From Choricystis sp. odSpoLacu1 (Eukaryota; Chlorophyta; Trebouxiophyceae): a stretch of 64,000 nucleotides of DNA. The stretch is taken from NCBI GenBank assembly GCA_958009055.1, contig OY253657.1, forward strand, positions 677,051 to 741,050. Direction: 5' to 3'. Below the pieces are notes generated by a model, which was not told where the DNA came from, ran no database searches, and worked only from the letters and a program-made list of their open reading frames with translations. Shown here piece after piece: positions 1-10,340 of the stretch. The translations under genes and the position numbers were made by a program. Numbering within the stretch: position 1 is the stretch's first letter; each line of letters starts with the position of its first letter.

Positions 1-1
1 G

Positions 2-670
2 GATGCCCACCTGGCCCACCACAAGCACGTGGGGCTCCACCATGATCCAGCCACCGCGCGCGCGGGGGAGACACTCTACACCTTCATCCCACGCTCCGTG
101 ACGGGGGCCGTTGCCGACGGCCTGGCCGCCGACCGCGCCCGCGTCGCGGCCCGCGGGTGGACCGCGGCGCGCGCTCCACTGTGGGTGGCTGGGCCGGCGG
201 CGTGGCTGGCGGTCGCGGCAGCCACCGGCGGCGCGCCATCCCTCGCCTTCTTCGCCATCCAAGCCGCGGGGTCCGTCTTCCTGCTGGAGACGGTCAACTA
301 CATCGAGCATTATGGGTTGACGCGCCGGATGGTCACGTCCACGTCGGCCGATGGTACCGTCACGCGCGCCCTCCCCGAAAAAGTCGCCCCCCGCCACTCC
401 TGGAACGCCAACACGCTCGCCACCAACGCCATCTCGTTTCGGCTGCAACGCCACTCCGACCACCACGCCCACGCGGAGCGGCCGTTCCACCGGCTGCGGG
501 ATGTGCCGTCCGCGCCCCAGCTGCCCAAGCGCATGGGGTATTCTGCCCTCATGCTGCTGGCCGCGTTTGCGCCCGCCGCCTTTTTTGGCGTCATGAACCC
601 TCGCGTCGACGCGGAGCGGGCGCGGGTGGCGGGGCTGGACGCGATGGTGGGTGGTGGGGAGGACGAGTGA
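2..670 (+). CDS. alkB-like: AlkB-type alkane 1-monooxygenase, 3' part (5' end outside window)
   Basis: The reading frame is open at the window edge and gives the last 222 residues. Established family signatures are visible in order: a histidine box HLAHHKHVGLHHDPATAR, the AlkB motif NYIEHYGL, the HSWN motif, and the box LQRHSDHH followed by APQLP. These histidines bind the diiron centre of integral-membrane alkane omega-hydroxylases, which convert medium-chain alkanes to 1-alkanols using a rubredoxin electron donor. A hydrophobic stretch lies between the first two boxes and another near the C-terminus. The family is mainly bacterial and rare in eukaryotes. Base composition matches the intron-bearing neighbours, so contamination is unlikely. 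A TGTAA poly(A) signal follows about 90 bp after the stop. Substrate could be alkanes or related aliphatics; that part is inference. The upstream structure is unknown. Confidence 0.9.
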   Translation, partial: DAHLAHHKHVGLHHDPATARAGETLYTFIPRSVTGAVADGLAADRARVAARGWTAARAPLWVAGPAAWLAVAAATGGAPSLAFFAIQAAGSVFLLETVNYIEHYGLTRRMVTSTSADGTVTRALPEKVAPRHSWNANTLATNAISFRLQRHSDHHAHAERPFHRLRDVPSAPQLPKRMGYSALMLLAAFAPAAFFGVMNPRVDAERARVAGLDAMVGGGEDE

Positions 671-759
671 TTGATGGATGGAGGGGGAGAGAAGCAGAAG
701 CAAAGGTGTGTGTTGTGGGGGGGCGATTTTTGTTTTTTGTACACCACATTACTTACGTG

Positions 760-764
760 TGTAA
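760..764 (+). terminator. TGTAA poly(A) signal of the AlkB-like gene
   Basis: TGTAA lies 90 bp after the stop codon in a T-rich stretch. TGTAA is the usual chlorophyte polyadenylation signal. Confidence 0.55.
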
Positions 765-829
765 CCTTATGAGAATTGTGTGTCGATTTTTGTTCAAAGA
801 ACGACAACGGGGGGGCACAAGCCCACAGG

Positions 830-834
830 TTACA
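830..834 (-). terminator. TGTAA poly(A) signal of the SRPBCC gene
   Basis: TTACA on the plus strand reads TGTAA on the minus strand, 41 bp beyond the stop codon at 875. Confidence 0.5.
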
Positions 835-874
835 AGTGACAATCTAAAAAAATCTAACCCTCCGTTTTCTGCCA

Positions 875-3561
875 TCACCACGCATCGATCTCGTCCCGCA
901 GCGTGCGCGGCCCCGCGGCGCCCGCCTTGTCGGCGGTCGGCTTGGGAGCCGCCTGCCGCGACGGACGGGGCGGAGGTCCTGCCGCGCGCACGGTCGGCCC
1001 ACCCGCCCCCGCAAACGCGACGACGCCTTCGTCCCCACCTTCCTCCTCCTCCACCGCCGCCTCCTCCTTCCTGCGTTGCGCCCCAGACCGTCTGTACGAT
1101 GCCGCCGCCGCCTCAAACAGGCCGTTGGTGCCGGACAGCCCGGTGCGGGCTGCCACGTCGGACACGTGGGCCGCCCACTCGGCCGCGCCCGCGCGTGTCG
1201 GCATGGAATACCCCACCACCGCCGCCACCGCGTACAGCCCGCCCCGCCGCTCCACGGCGCGCGCCATGTCGTGGCGGCCGGCGCGCACCATGTCCGCCTT
1301 GGACGGCATGGTGCGGGGGGGGAGGCCGGATTCAGCCACGAAAGCGGACAGTTCAGCAGCCAACGTCCCATCATCATCCCAGTAACCTGCAGGCTTGCGC
1401 TCCTTGTAGGGCAGCCGCCACCCAAGGCGTTGGGCGACGGCGGTTGCGCCTCCGTGAGCGGCCACCGCTTTTTCCAGGTCGGAGCGCCCCGCTGACCGCA
1501 GCGCGGCGCGCGTCGGCATCTCGCCGCCGCCGTCCACCCCAAACTCGCGGGCCAGCTCAGCTGCTAACAACCCGAAATCGTCGGCCAAGTCGGCCAGGCG
1601 GGGGCGGGGGTGGGTGGGAGGGGGGCCCGCGCCCGACGCGGCCGCCGCGCGCGCTTCCGCGGCGGCCGCGACGGCGGCCACGCCGCGCGGAATGTCTTCA
1701 GCGACGACAGCCTCCAACAAGGGTTCCAGAAAGGCGAGGGCGGGGGAGGGGTGGCCCACCTTGACTTCGACGGCGTAGCGGAGGAGGGTGTGTTGGAAGG
1801 AGGGTGGTGACGACGGGTCGTTGCCTCCGTTTCCGCCTCCGCTGCTCGCTGCCACGCCCTCCACCATCCACTTGCCGCGCACGTCGTCCACGTCGCCCGC
1901 CACCTGCCTGAACTGCAGCTCCCCCCTCTCCTCCACTTCCGCAAGGTCGAGGACGGACTCGGCGTGGAGTTCAACGTATTGGAGGCGGCGGTAGGCGACT
2001 TGGCGCACACGCGCGCGGCCGCGGGCGGGGTCTCGTGCGATCACGTCGCACGCTGCGAGGGACGGCACGACAGACGGCAGCCTCTCATAGTCTGTCAGCA
2101 CCGCCCACACGTCGGCCGGGGGGGCGGCCACCCTGACTTCAGCCAGGGCGCGGCGGTGGAGGCCGCCAGAGGGAGGGTCAAGCCGGCGCAAGTGCACGGT
2201 GACACCGGCTGACGCGTCGCCGCCCCCGCTGCTGCTGGACGCGGGCGCCGCCGCCTCCGTGAAGGCGGGGTAGGTGGCCGCCAGCGCGTCCGCGGCGGCA
2301 GCCCGGGCGGCGGGGGTGGGGGGAGGAGGGGCCAGCGGGGGCGGGGGAGGGGAGAGTGGGCGGGGGAGCGGGACCGACGCGACGCCGAGGTATGATGACG
2401 CGCGGCGCCGCCCTCCTCCCCGCTTTGGCGCGATCATCTCATCCCCGCCCACCGCCCCTCCCGCAAGGGCTGCCCGCACAGCGGGCCAGGGCGCCTGCTG
2501 CATGCGGGGGGGGGGCCTTGGCCGGCAGGGGGGGCGCGATCGAGGCGTCCGCGTCGGCGTCGGTTTCGTTTCCACTCCCGCTCGGCAACTCTGCGTCGGC
2601 CGCGTCCAGCGGGGTGCGCGCCCCCGCGGCCACCGCGTCCGCGGCTTCCGCGGCCGCCGCCACCGCACGCACGTTGACGGGGAGGCCCGCCGCCACGACG
2701 GCGGTGACGAGGGAGGGGGGAAGGCGCCACGCGGGCACAGCAGTGAGTTCGTAGCGCAGTGCTGTCGCGAGAGACGGACCCCCTGCCGTCCCTTCCACTG
2801 GGGTCACCACCCACCGCCCCGCCAGCGACCGAAAGTCGCCCTCCACCAGGGCAAAGCTCAGCACGCGGGCTCCGCGGGGGCCGGTGGATGGGGTGACCTC
2901 TAACAATGCCTCTGCTTCCAGGCGCCACCATCGACACTGCGACACCGCGCGCTGCCGCACGCGCGTCGCGCCCGGGGTGGACGCCCCGGGTACCACTTCG
3001 CACGCCTCAAGGTTGGGCACGATGGAGGGGAGAGCAGAGTAGTTGGTTAAAATTGACCAGACTGTGTCGGCCGACGCGGCGACGCGCGCGTCCGCGATCA
3101 CGCGCCGCCCGCCAGCTGACGAGGAGGACGAAGACGAAGTCGAGGGTGCATCCTCCTGGACGACGCGCACGGTGTTGGGGGGGGGCGGGTCAAAGGCTGC
3201 TGTGGGGTGGGAAGGAAGAAGTGCAGGTCAGGGTCGGAGATTTATCGTGTTTGTGTTGGAGGCGTCGGCCTCAGGCAACGCCACCCAGCCGCCCGCCCCC
3301 CGTCGGTGCACCACACCACCCCTGAAACCCTCGCCCACAAATGGGGACGCTCGCACGGCTGGCAGAGAGCGTGTGAGCAGCCGTGCGGCTGCTCACACGC
3401 CTCTCCCCTCCCGCCGTCCCCACACCCTCCTCCACACACACACACTCACCGTCCCACAACGACACACTCGCCGCGGCTCGTCGCGTGTCGGGCCGCGGCC
3501 GCGCGTGCGGCGGCCGCGGCACCGGCGCGCTGCGCGGCGGCGCGAGACCAGACCGCTGCAT
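875..3561 (-). CDS. Plastid-targeted protein with two SRPBCC/START-like domains
   Basis: Exons are 3561-3450 and 3196-875; the join D|AFDPPPPNTVRVV is phase-consistent, with donor GTGAGT and acceptor CAG. The N-terminus is rich in Arg, Ala and Ser and looks like a transit peptide. Two SRPBCC (polyketide cyclase/START-like, COQ10-related) domains follow: the first holds SADTVWSILTNYSALPSIVP, the second PADVWAVLTDYERLPSVVP. The C-terminal part has two helical repeats of the form GR.D...A....GG...VA...G, an arrangement I recall from plant plastid homologues such as Arabidopsis At5g08720. The reading frame changes inside the first-to-second domain linker at a 10-G tract (2506-2515). One base fewer there restores a continuous protein of about 810 residues. 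The ligand is unknown; family members bind lipids or other hydrophobic molecules. Confidence 0.8.
3369..3400. repeat. Perfect 14-bp inverted repeat inside intron 1
   Basis: GCGTGTGAGCAGCC, a 4-nt loop GTGC, then the exact reverse complement. Four more base pairs (GAGA with TCTC) extend the stem past one bulged C. It lies within the first intron of the SRPBCC gene. Confidence 0.8.
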
Positions 3562-4093
3562 TGGCGGTTGGCGGTGGGGAGGGGGATGGCGAGGCTCGTT
3601 CAGGCCGGCATGAGGGGGTGGGTGAACCAGCGTGTGAAAGGGGAGCAGTGAGAGGGGGAGGGCGGTGTGGGGAGAGTGGCAAAGGGGGAAAGGGGTCGCG
3701 AGGTGTGTGAGTGAACCTTGTTTCTGGACACTTTGAAAAGCCGAGGAGAGGCCCGCCGACAGGACGCCCGCCCAGTGTGCTGCCCGACGCGACACGTGAG
3801 AGCTGTCTCTTGACACGCTCCCCACTCCACAAAAGATTCAAAGCTGCTTCTCAGTTGGATTTTTTGGGGGGCTTTTTTCACACGATAAAAAAAGGAAAAA
3901 GGGGACGCGGCACCAAGGGGGCGGCGGCGGCGGCAAACGCGCGGCGCACGACGAAATTCGTTGTTCTGGCCGGTGCACGCGGGCGTGTGAGTGGGGGGCG
4001 GGGCGGCGCCCCCCCCCTCTCCATGACACAAAAAAACGCACACCACCACACACCCCTCCCTCCCTCCCACCGTCACACAAATCCATCCATCCT
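3562..4093. other. Intergenic: upstream of SRPBCC gene, downstream of LHCA gene
   Basis: Contains the SRPBCC 5' flank and the 3' flank of the next minus-strand gene, with A/T-rich and CA-rich patches around 3860-4090. I see no further gene. Confidence 0.6.
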
Positions 4094-5241
4094 TCACTGC
4101 GGGTGATACAGCGGCAACGAAACCCCGTTGGTCGCGAACGAGGCCCCCGTCTTGATGTGGTCGATCAGCGCGTCGATTGGGCCCTTGCCCGTGGCCTTGT
4201 ACGCGGCGTCAAAGCCCAGCATGGCCAGCATGGCCAGGCGCCCGTTCTTGATCTCCTTGACTTTCAGCTCCTCAAACTGGGGGGAGTCGGCCATGCCGAG
4301 GGGGTCGAAGAAGCGGCCGCCCGGGTAGCCGGTCCCCTTGAGCGACTTGAATTCCGTCGTCACGCCCAGGAACGAGCCGTCACCCTGCGACCCCGGGTTG
4401 CGGATGTCCATCAACCGCTTGGTCTCCACCCAGCCGGACAGGAGGAGGGTGACGAAGGCGTTGGCGGCGAAGGGGTAGCCCGGGTGGGAGGCTTGGAAGA
4501 CGGCGTTGGACTCGAACCATTCCGGGAACTCGGTGATGGCCCCAATCCCGCCCGCCTTGGTGGCGACGGCCGGGATCAGGATGCCGGCGGCCGCCGTCAT
4601 GGCGACGCGGCCGTGGATGAGTTCGGCCTGGGCAAACCACTTCAGGGTGTCGGGGTCGGACCCCAGGCGCAGGGGGTCGAACCCGTAGTCTCCAGGCAGC
4701 GTCCCGTCCAGGTAGGCGGGGGGCGGGTTGCCGGGGAACCAGACGGGGCGGTCGGCGGCGGCGCGGGCGGCGACGGGGCGCTGGAACTGTGGTAGGTGGG
4801 GAGGGGGTGAGCGTTCTTTTCGTGGGTAAGGCGGGCGTGTGTGCCCAGCGCCCTCTCTCCCTCCACCGTTGCCTCGGCACACGCGCCGACCCGTCCCACA
4901 CTGACAGGACATGCACGCCGGCGCTTGCATGCGCAAAAGGGGGGTGGCGCGTGGCGGGAGACGGCGGAGCAGAGCGTTTTTGCAACCCAACCCTCTTCTC
5001 TCTCTGAGACAGCGCCCGCGCCCACCAACCGCCGCCGTGCCGCGCCAATGTCGTCGCCGCGGCAGGTGCAGAGGTGCATAAGCTCTGCTCCTGGGCGGGA
5101 GGTGGGTGGCGGCAAGCGCCAACCGCCGCTGCGTTCGGGCAGGCAGAGAGCTGAACCCAATTCGCTCCTCTCGAGTGGTCCCTCGCGCCCACGCACCTTG
5201 GCGGCGACGCCGGGGCGCATGGCGCGCAGAGACGAGGCCAT
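4094..5241 (-). CDS. LHCA: Photosystem I chlorophyll a/b-binding protein (LHCA)
   Basis: Exon 1 is 5241-5197 (MASSLRAMRPGVAAK, start of the transit peptide) and exon 2 is 4786-4094, joined in phase 0 across a 409-bp intron with donor GTGCGT. The product is 245 residues. The mature part begins at [20 protein letters not shown]. Helix 1 carries AELIHGR and helix 3 carries EIKNGR, the paired Glu-Arg chlorophyll-binding and helix-locking motifs of the LHC family. The motif GSQGDGSF and the PSI-type N-terminus [17 protein letters not shown] support LHCA over LHCB. It binds chlorophyll a/b in the thylakoid and feeds photosystem I. I cannot assign the LHCA subtype with confidence. It is divergent from the LHCA1-like gene at 6154. 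Confidence 0.93.
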
Positions 5242-6153
5242 CTTGGCTGGTGTCGGTTGAGGGGGGGGGGCGGGGGCCGGTGGAAAGGGGTTGGCGAGGA
5301 AAGGGGCCGGGAGTGTGTCGAGGGAAAAACTCGTTCTTGTTTCTTCGTTCGGGGTCCCGTAGACCGGAGACCCTCCCCGAGATACACAAGAGAGAGCACC
5401 CCAGTTGAGGCGTCGACTGAACGCGCCGCAAGCTGCTGATGGTGTCTGTATGAGGGTGTCCAAGCTGGGTGCCTGGCGCTGGCTGGGCTTGCACTCGGAC
5501 GATGACCGACCGACGCACGCTCGCCGCGCCGCAAACCGTTTCACACAAAATCACAGTTCCCTCTTCCTCTGGGCCGCCCGCAAAGCCAGGGGCGCATGGA
5601 TTGATGACGGTCATTCCACCGTGATTGATTCGGAGCGCGGTCGATGGACCCACCAACCCGCGTATCTGCTGGGCAGCGACAGAAAAACGAACGAGAGCGG
5701 ACTCGACCCCCGGTTTTGCTCACTCTTCTTTTCAATTTGGTGAGTGACTCGCGCTTGCCGCCCAGGTCGCGCCCCCCGCAGACCACCAGCGGCCCCCCTT
5801 TATCGCAGCCCACGCGCCAGGGCGCCGGGGCACGGGCGGCACGGGGCAGGCGGCGGAGGAACGGTCGAGCCAAAACAGGCTCGCTTCAGAGCAAAGACCT
5901 CGGACCCCGCCTGTCGTGCCTCCCTCCCCCACGCCACCCCAACCGCGACCGTGGGGGACACACAGCAGTAGTGTCTACTGCGTAGGGGGGCGGAGGTGCC
6001 GCGCGCGACGGCGGGGGCGCGGGCGTGAACTCAATCTCTCCTCCGGGCTCGCGAGCCTTACCGCTTCGCTCATTTTTCCTCACCCTTCCCACCCTCTCCC
6101 CGACCCCCAGACTCTCCCGTCCTCCCTCCCTCTCCACACACACACACACAACC
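5242..6153. promoter_or_regulatory. Divergent promoter region between two LHCA genes
   Basis: A 912-bp interval separates two head-to-head light-harvesting genes. A CA repeat sits directly before the plus-strand start codon (about 6135-6150). No convincing coding frame was found, although untranslated exons could be present. Confidence 0.6.
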
Positions 6154-6816
6154 ATGCAGACCACCCTGGCCCGCCCCGCCCTGGCCCCCGCCCGCCGCAC
6201 CTCCCTGCGCCGCGCCGCACCCGCCGCCGCCGTGGCCCCCAACGGCTCCTGGCTCCCCGGCACCGACTGCCCGCCCTACCTGCTGTCCGTGCCCGGCTCC
6301 CACGGCTTCGACCCCCTCAAGCTGGCGGAAGTCCCCTCCAACCTGCAGCGCTACCAGGAGGCTGAACTGCAGCACTGCCGCTGGGCGATGCTCGGGTTCG
6401 CGGGGGCCGTGGTCCCCGAGGCCATGGGCCTCGGCAACTGGGTGGACGCCCAGGGCTGGGTCGTGAACGGCGGCCACGCCACCTGGATGGGGGCCACCAA
6501 CCCGCTGGGCATCTCGACGCTGGTGGCCATTCAGGCGGTGGGCTTTGCCGCGGCGGAGGGCGCGCGCGCGCAGGAGGCCGACCCGGAAAAGCGCAAGTAC
6601 CCGGGCGGCGCCTTCAACCCCACCGGCATGGCGGCGGACGACGCGTCCAAGCTCAAGGAGCTCAAGAACGGGCGCCTGGCCATGGTGGCGTGCGCGGGGC
6701 TGCTGGGCCAGCATGCGGCCAACGGGCTGTCCCCCCTGGAGGCGCTCGCCAAGCACGTGGCCGACCCGTGGAACGCCAACGTGGCCACCAACGGTGTGTC
6801 GATCCCCGGCCTGTGA
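6154..6816 (+). CDS. LHCA1: Photosystem I chlorophyll a/b-binding protein, LHCA1-type
   Basis: This is an intronless gene of 220 residues starting at the ATG after a CA repeat. A short Ala/Arg-rich transit peptide is followed by WLPGTDCPPYLLSVPGSHGF. The segment PEAMGLGNWVDAQGW matches the plant LHCA1 signature PEALGLGNWVKAQ, and DPEKRKYPGGAFNPTG matches LHCA1 before helix 3. Helix 1 has EAELQHCRWAM and helix 3 has ELKNGRLAM, the conserved Glu-Arg pairs that ligate chlorophyll and cross-brace the helices. The protein should sit in the PSI antenna belt of the thylakoid. Unlike the LHCA genes on either side it has no intron after a 15-codon leader. Confidence 0.95.
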   Translation: MQTTLARPALAPARRTSLRRAAPAAAVAPNGSWLPGTDCPPYLLSVPGSHGFDPLKLAEVPSNLQRYQEAELQHCRWAMLGFAGAVVPEAMGLGNWVDAQGWVVNGGHATWMGATNPLGISTLVAIQAVGFAAAEGARAQEADPEKRKYPGGAFNPTGMAADDASKLKELKNGRLAMVACAGLLGQHAANGLSPLEALAKHVADPWNANVATNGVSIPGL

Positions 6817-7182
6817 AGCGGGCGTTTTTTTGGAGCAGACAAACCCCCCGAGAAGAGATTAACCAAAAGAAAAGGGGGTGGGCGTGTTGAGTTTTTGTGA
6901 CGAGGGCGGCGCGGGGTGCCCGGCCCCTCTTTTTTTGACATGCAAAAACGTGCACTCACACACACACAACATTCACCCCCAATAACGAGGCAACGAGGAA
7001 AAGCGTGGTCTCTGCAGAGCCGCGCGGGGAGGGGGGGTTGGGGGCAAGGGAAGACCCTCTCCACAGAGCCGGAGGGTCGACCGGTTTTTTTTCGCTCCTT
7101 CTCACAACCCCAATCTCCTTCCGTCGCGTCCCCTCGCGCCGTTCCCCTCCCGCCGCGTCCCCTCCCTCCCTCGGCTTCACCA
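6817..7182. other. Intergenic between LHCA genes
   Basis: Holds the 3' flank of the LHCA1-type gene, including T-runs near 6826 and 6931, and the 5' flank of the next LHCA gene. No gene seen. Confidence 0.6.
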
Positions 7183-8610
7183 ATGGCTTCGTCTCTTGCC
7201 ATCAAACGCGCCGCCGCCCCCGTGCAGGTATGACGCAGGCTCCAACCGCCGAGTAAAGGGAGTCGTGCAGCAAACAGACCCTCGACGAATTCTCTCGTTC
7301 GCCACCCGCCCTCTGCCTCGGCCCCGCTCAGCCGCCCGCCCACACGGCGTGGGTTGAGCCAGGCCTTGTCTGCGGGGGTGCGGTGGGGCGCGACGGGGGG
7401 TGCGCGGCGCCATGGGGGTGCACAAAAAAAAACCTGACCCTCGAGAGACGCATCTGCGCTGTGCGCCTGCCGCCCACGCACCCCCCGCCCCGCCAGCCGC
7501 CGCCGTGTGCGTGCACGCTGTGGCGGCTGGAAAAAAGGGGGGCACGTGTTGCGTGTGTGGGAAGCTGGGGCCCCGCGTTGCGGAATTGGGCGAGCGCGAA
7601 ACCGCGGGCCCGCGAAAACCGGGCCTGCTCGACTCCCCTCCCCCCCACTCCGCCTCGCCCGGCCCGCCTCGCCCCCCTCTCTCACCTCCCACTCCCGTGC
7701 CATAGAGCCAGCGCGGCTCTTGCTGTGCTTGCCAAACAAAACTCACCCCTTCCCCCCCCCCCCCTTCCCATCAACAGTCGCGCCGCGTCGCCGCGGCCGC
7801 CGCCGCGCGCCCGCTCTGGCTGCCCGGCGGCACCGCGCCCGCCCACCTCACCGGCACCCTGCCCGGCGACTACGGCTTCGACCCCGCCAACCTGGGGGCT
7901 GACCCCAAAGCCCTGCGCTGGTACACGCACGCCGAGATCATCCACGGCCGCTGGGCCATGCTGGGGGCGGCAGGCGTCGTGGGCACGTCCATCCTGCACT
8001 CTGCGGGGGCGAATGTGAGTTTGGATGGATGGACGGGGTCGCAGGAGGGTGTGGGCGCGTGTGTGTGTGTGTTTGCTTTTTGTTTCAACCCGTTCTCTCA
8101 CCCTCCCCACGCCCCCCACCCCCCACCCTCCAGGTCCCCGAATGGTACGACGCCGGCAAAGTCTCCACCGCCAACACTGGCATCCCCCTCTCCTCCCTGC
8201 TGGTGGTGCAGATGATCTTGATGCACTTTGTGGAGATCAAGCGCCTGGAAGACTTTAAAAAGCCGGGGTCCCAGGCGGAGGCGGGCTCCTTCTTTGGGTT
8301 CGAGAACGCGTTTAAGGGGACGGGCGACCCGTCGTACCCGGGGGGCGCCTTTGACCCGCTGGGGCTGGCGGGCCCCGACGCTGCCCCGGGCGTCGTGGCC
8401 GCGATGAAGGAGCGCGAGATCAAGAACGGGCGCCTGGCCATGCTCGCCTGCCTCGGCTTCGCCGCCCAGCATGGCGCCCAGCCGGACGGGCCCATCGCCA
8501 ACCTGGCGGCCCACCTGGCCAACCCGCCCGCCAACTGCTTTGCGACCAACGGGGTGTCCATCCCGTCGCTGGCCGACCTGCCCAAGGCGGTGTCGCCGTC
8601 GGCCTACTGA
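7183..8610 (+). CDS. LHCA: Photosystem I chlorophyll a/b-binding protein (LHCA4/5-like)
   Basis: Exons are 7183-7227, 7778-8014 and 8134-8610, all joined in phase 0, giving 252 residues. Exon 1 again encodes exactly 15 residues beginning MASSL, as in the LHCA gene at 4094, so the two share an ancestral intron position. Helix 1 contains [11 protein letters not shown] and helix 3 contains EIKNGRLAM. The segments VPEWYDAGK and [17 protein letters not shown] resemble plant LHCA4. It ends with an extension after [19 protein letters not shown]. It is a thylakoid PSI antenna protein. Subtype naming is tentative because algal LHCA families do not map one-to-one on plant ones. Confidence 0.93.
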
Positions 8611-8919
8611 ACGTGTGTGAAGAGGAGGAGCACGTGCGCCCAGTGTGTGTGTCGTGGCGTTTTCTTTTTGACGTGGTAGCGGGTGGAGACACACGGAAAG
8701 GGAGTGGTGTGCGCGAGAGGAGTCGCGGGAACCGCCGCCCTCTCCCCGCGCCGCGTGGGCCCCGCGTTTTGCTGTGCGTGTGTGCATTCCCTTTTCCCCC
8801 CGCGGATGATGTAGAGATGAAACAAACCCTTTTGAGTGGTGAAGAGAGCGAGGGAGAGAGCGCGAAAACACAACTCTCCTCTCGGTCGTGTTTCTCTCCC
8901 CCAATCTCCCTCGAAAAAA
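8611..8919. other. Intergenic, LHCA to haem-oxygenase-like gene
   Basis: 3' flank of the LHCA gene and 5' flank of the next gene, with purine-rich runs near 8836-8880. Nothing else recognised. Confidence 0.6.
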
Positions 8920-10113
8920 ATGGCTTCCCTGCGCCTGTCCCGCCCCACGCCCGCCCGCAGGCGTGTCGGGGCTGTGTCGACCATGGTGCGGAGACCGGAG
9001 AGCGGGGGGGGTAGAGGCAGGGGACGACAATTGAAGAAGACAGAGAGCGCGCGGCGGCTAGTTCGCATGCCGACGTTTCTTCCTTCCTTCCACACAGGCT
9101 TCTGCTGCCGTGCCTCGCCCCGTGGCCGCGCGTGCGGTGGCCGACATCACCATGCCGTTCATTGGTAAGGAGTAGAGATGGAGGGGAGAGGTGGAGGGTG
9201 AGTTTTTTCACCCCTTTTTTTCTTGCACCCACGACCCGTCTTCACCCACCCACCCCACACAGCCCCCACTTCCCCGACCCGCCACCCGGCCGCCGGCACC
9301 CCGCCCCCCGACGCCCTCATCTCGGTCGACACCATTCGGTCCGTGGAAGCCACCCTGGACGCGGGCGCGGCTGTGCCCCAGCTGGCTCGGTTTTCGGCGG
9401 CGCTCGCGGCCCTGCCCGCCGACGCGTGGCGCGCGCGCCTCGCCCCCGTCATGCACACCCTGGCCCACAACCTGGAGACCTTCAACCCCGCCTTTGCGGC
9501 GGTCGTGCTGGCGGTGCAGCTGACGGTGGGGGAGACTGACTACGTGCAGAGGGACACCTCCCTCGCGGCCCTGATCCAACCACTCGCGGGCGAGTACGGC
9601 CTCCACGCCGACGCCCCGCTCGGCCGCACCCACCGCGACCTCTTCGCCACCTTCTACGAAGACTTGCTGAAGGAGCCTCTGTCCCTCGCCCTGGCGCGCG
9701 ACCCCGCGCCGCCGCTGTCGGCGACGCTGTTTCAAAAAATGATGGGCGACATCGGTGGCGCGGGCGCCGCGCGCGCGCTCGGCCGGGCGCCGACCGCCAC
9801 CGAGGCCGCCACGTACGCCCTGGGCTACAACCTGGCCATCGAATACTTGGCCGACGTGGAGAAGACGTGGATGCTGGACGCGTTCAGGGCGCTGGACGGG
9901 CGCGTGCTGGCGCCGGAGGGGCGGCCGCTGAAAGAGTGGCTGTTTTTGGAGGTGCACGCCGAGGGGGAAGCCGAGCACGCCGCCCTCGGCCACGCCGCTG
10001 TTGCGTCCATTGTGCCGGCATCTCAGTCCAGCCTGCTGGCGGCTGCCACGGCCGACCACGACGCCGACTTTGCGGTGTTTTATGGCGGTTTGGCCGATAT
10101 GCTCGAGGCATGA
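8920..10113 (+). CDS. Haem-oxygenase-like fold protein, putative plastid diiron oxidase
   Basis: Exons are 8920-8985, 9098-9164 and 9263-10113, with phases that join as MPFI|APTSP, giving 327 residues. The N-terminal 44 residues are Arg/Ala/Ser-rich and look like a plastid transit peptide. The rest is predicted all-helical and resembles the haem-oxygenase/TenA fold. Near the C-terminus the motif HAEGEAEH (about 276-283) fits H-x3-[D/E]-x2-H, the third-helix metal-binding pattern of haem-oxygenase-like diiron oxidases (CADD/HDO group). Upstream carboxylates and histidines such as MHTLAHNLE and IEYLADVEK could supply the remaining ligands. Function and substrate are inference. It could instead be an inactive TenA-like protein. 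It sits next to antenna genes on the same strand. Confidence 0.65.
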
Positions 10114-10190
10114 AAAGCGAGAGAGAGAGCGATGAAGAGTGAGAGAGTGTTGGGCCTTTCTTGGATGTGTGTGTGCCTTGCTCAAATCAA

Positions 10191-10195
10191 TGTAA
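10191..10195 (+). terminator. TGTAA poly(A) signal
   Basis: TGTAA lies 78 bp after the stop codon of the haem-oxygenase-like gene, followed by A-rich sequence. Confidence 0.55.
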
Positions 10196-10340
10196 AACTG
10201 GAAACCAACCAAAAAGCAAAAACACGGTTGGGAGGCAGCGAACAGGGGAAGAAAGGTGAACGACAAACAAACAACGCAAGAAGCTGTCGTTCACATCTCC
10301 AACTTCTTCCCCTCCTCCTCGCCCCCCACCCCAAAAAAAC

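Noticed and set aside
2..670. Bacterial contamination explaining AlkB
   Set aside because: It is contiguous with intron-containing algal genes, has the same composition and is followed by TGTAA.
4787..5196. Uninterrupted frame running from LHCA exon 2 upstream through the intron
   Set aside because: The 15-codon leader with a good donor and acceptor, mirrored in the LHCA gene at 7183, is a better model; the read-through has no transit peptide or homology.
5541..5873. Possible small minus-strand gene between the two LHCA genes
   Set aside because: No homology, no splice signals and the Arg-rich content expected of non-coding GC-rich sequence.
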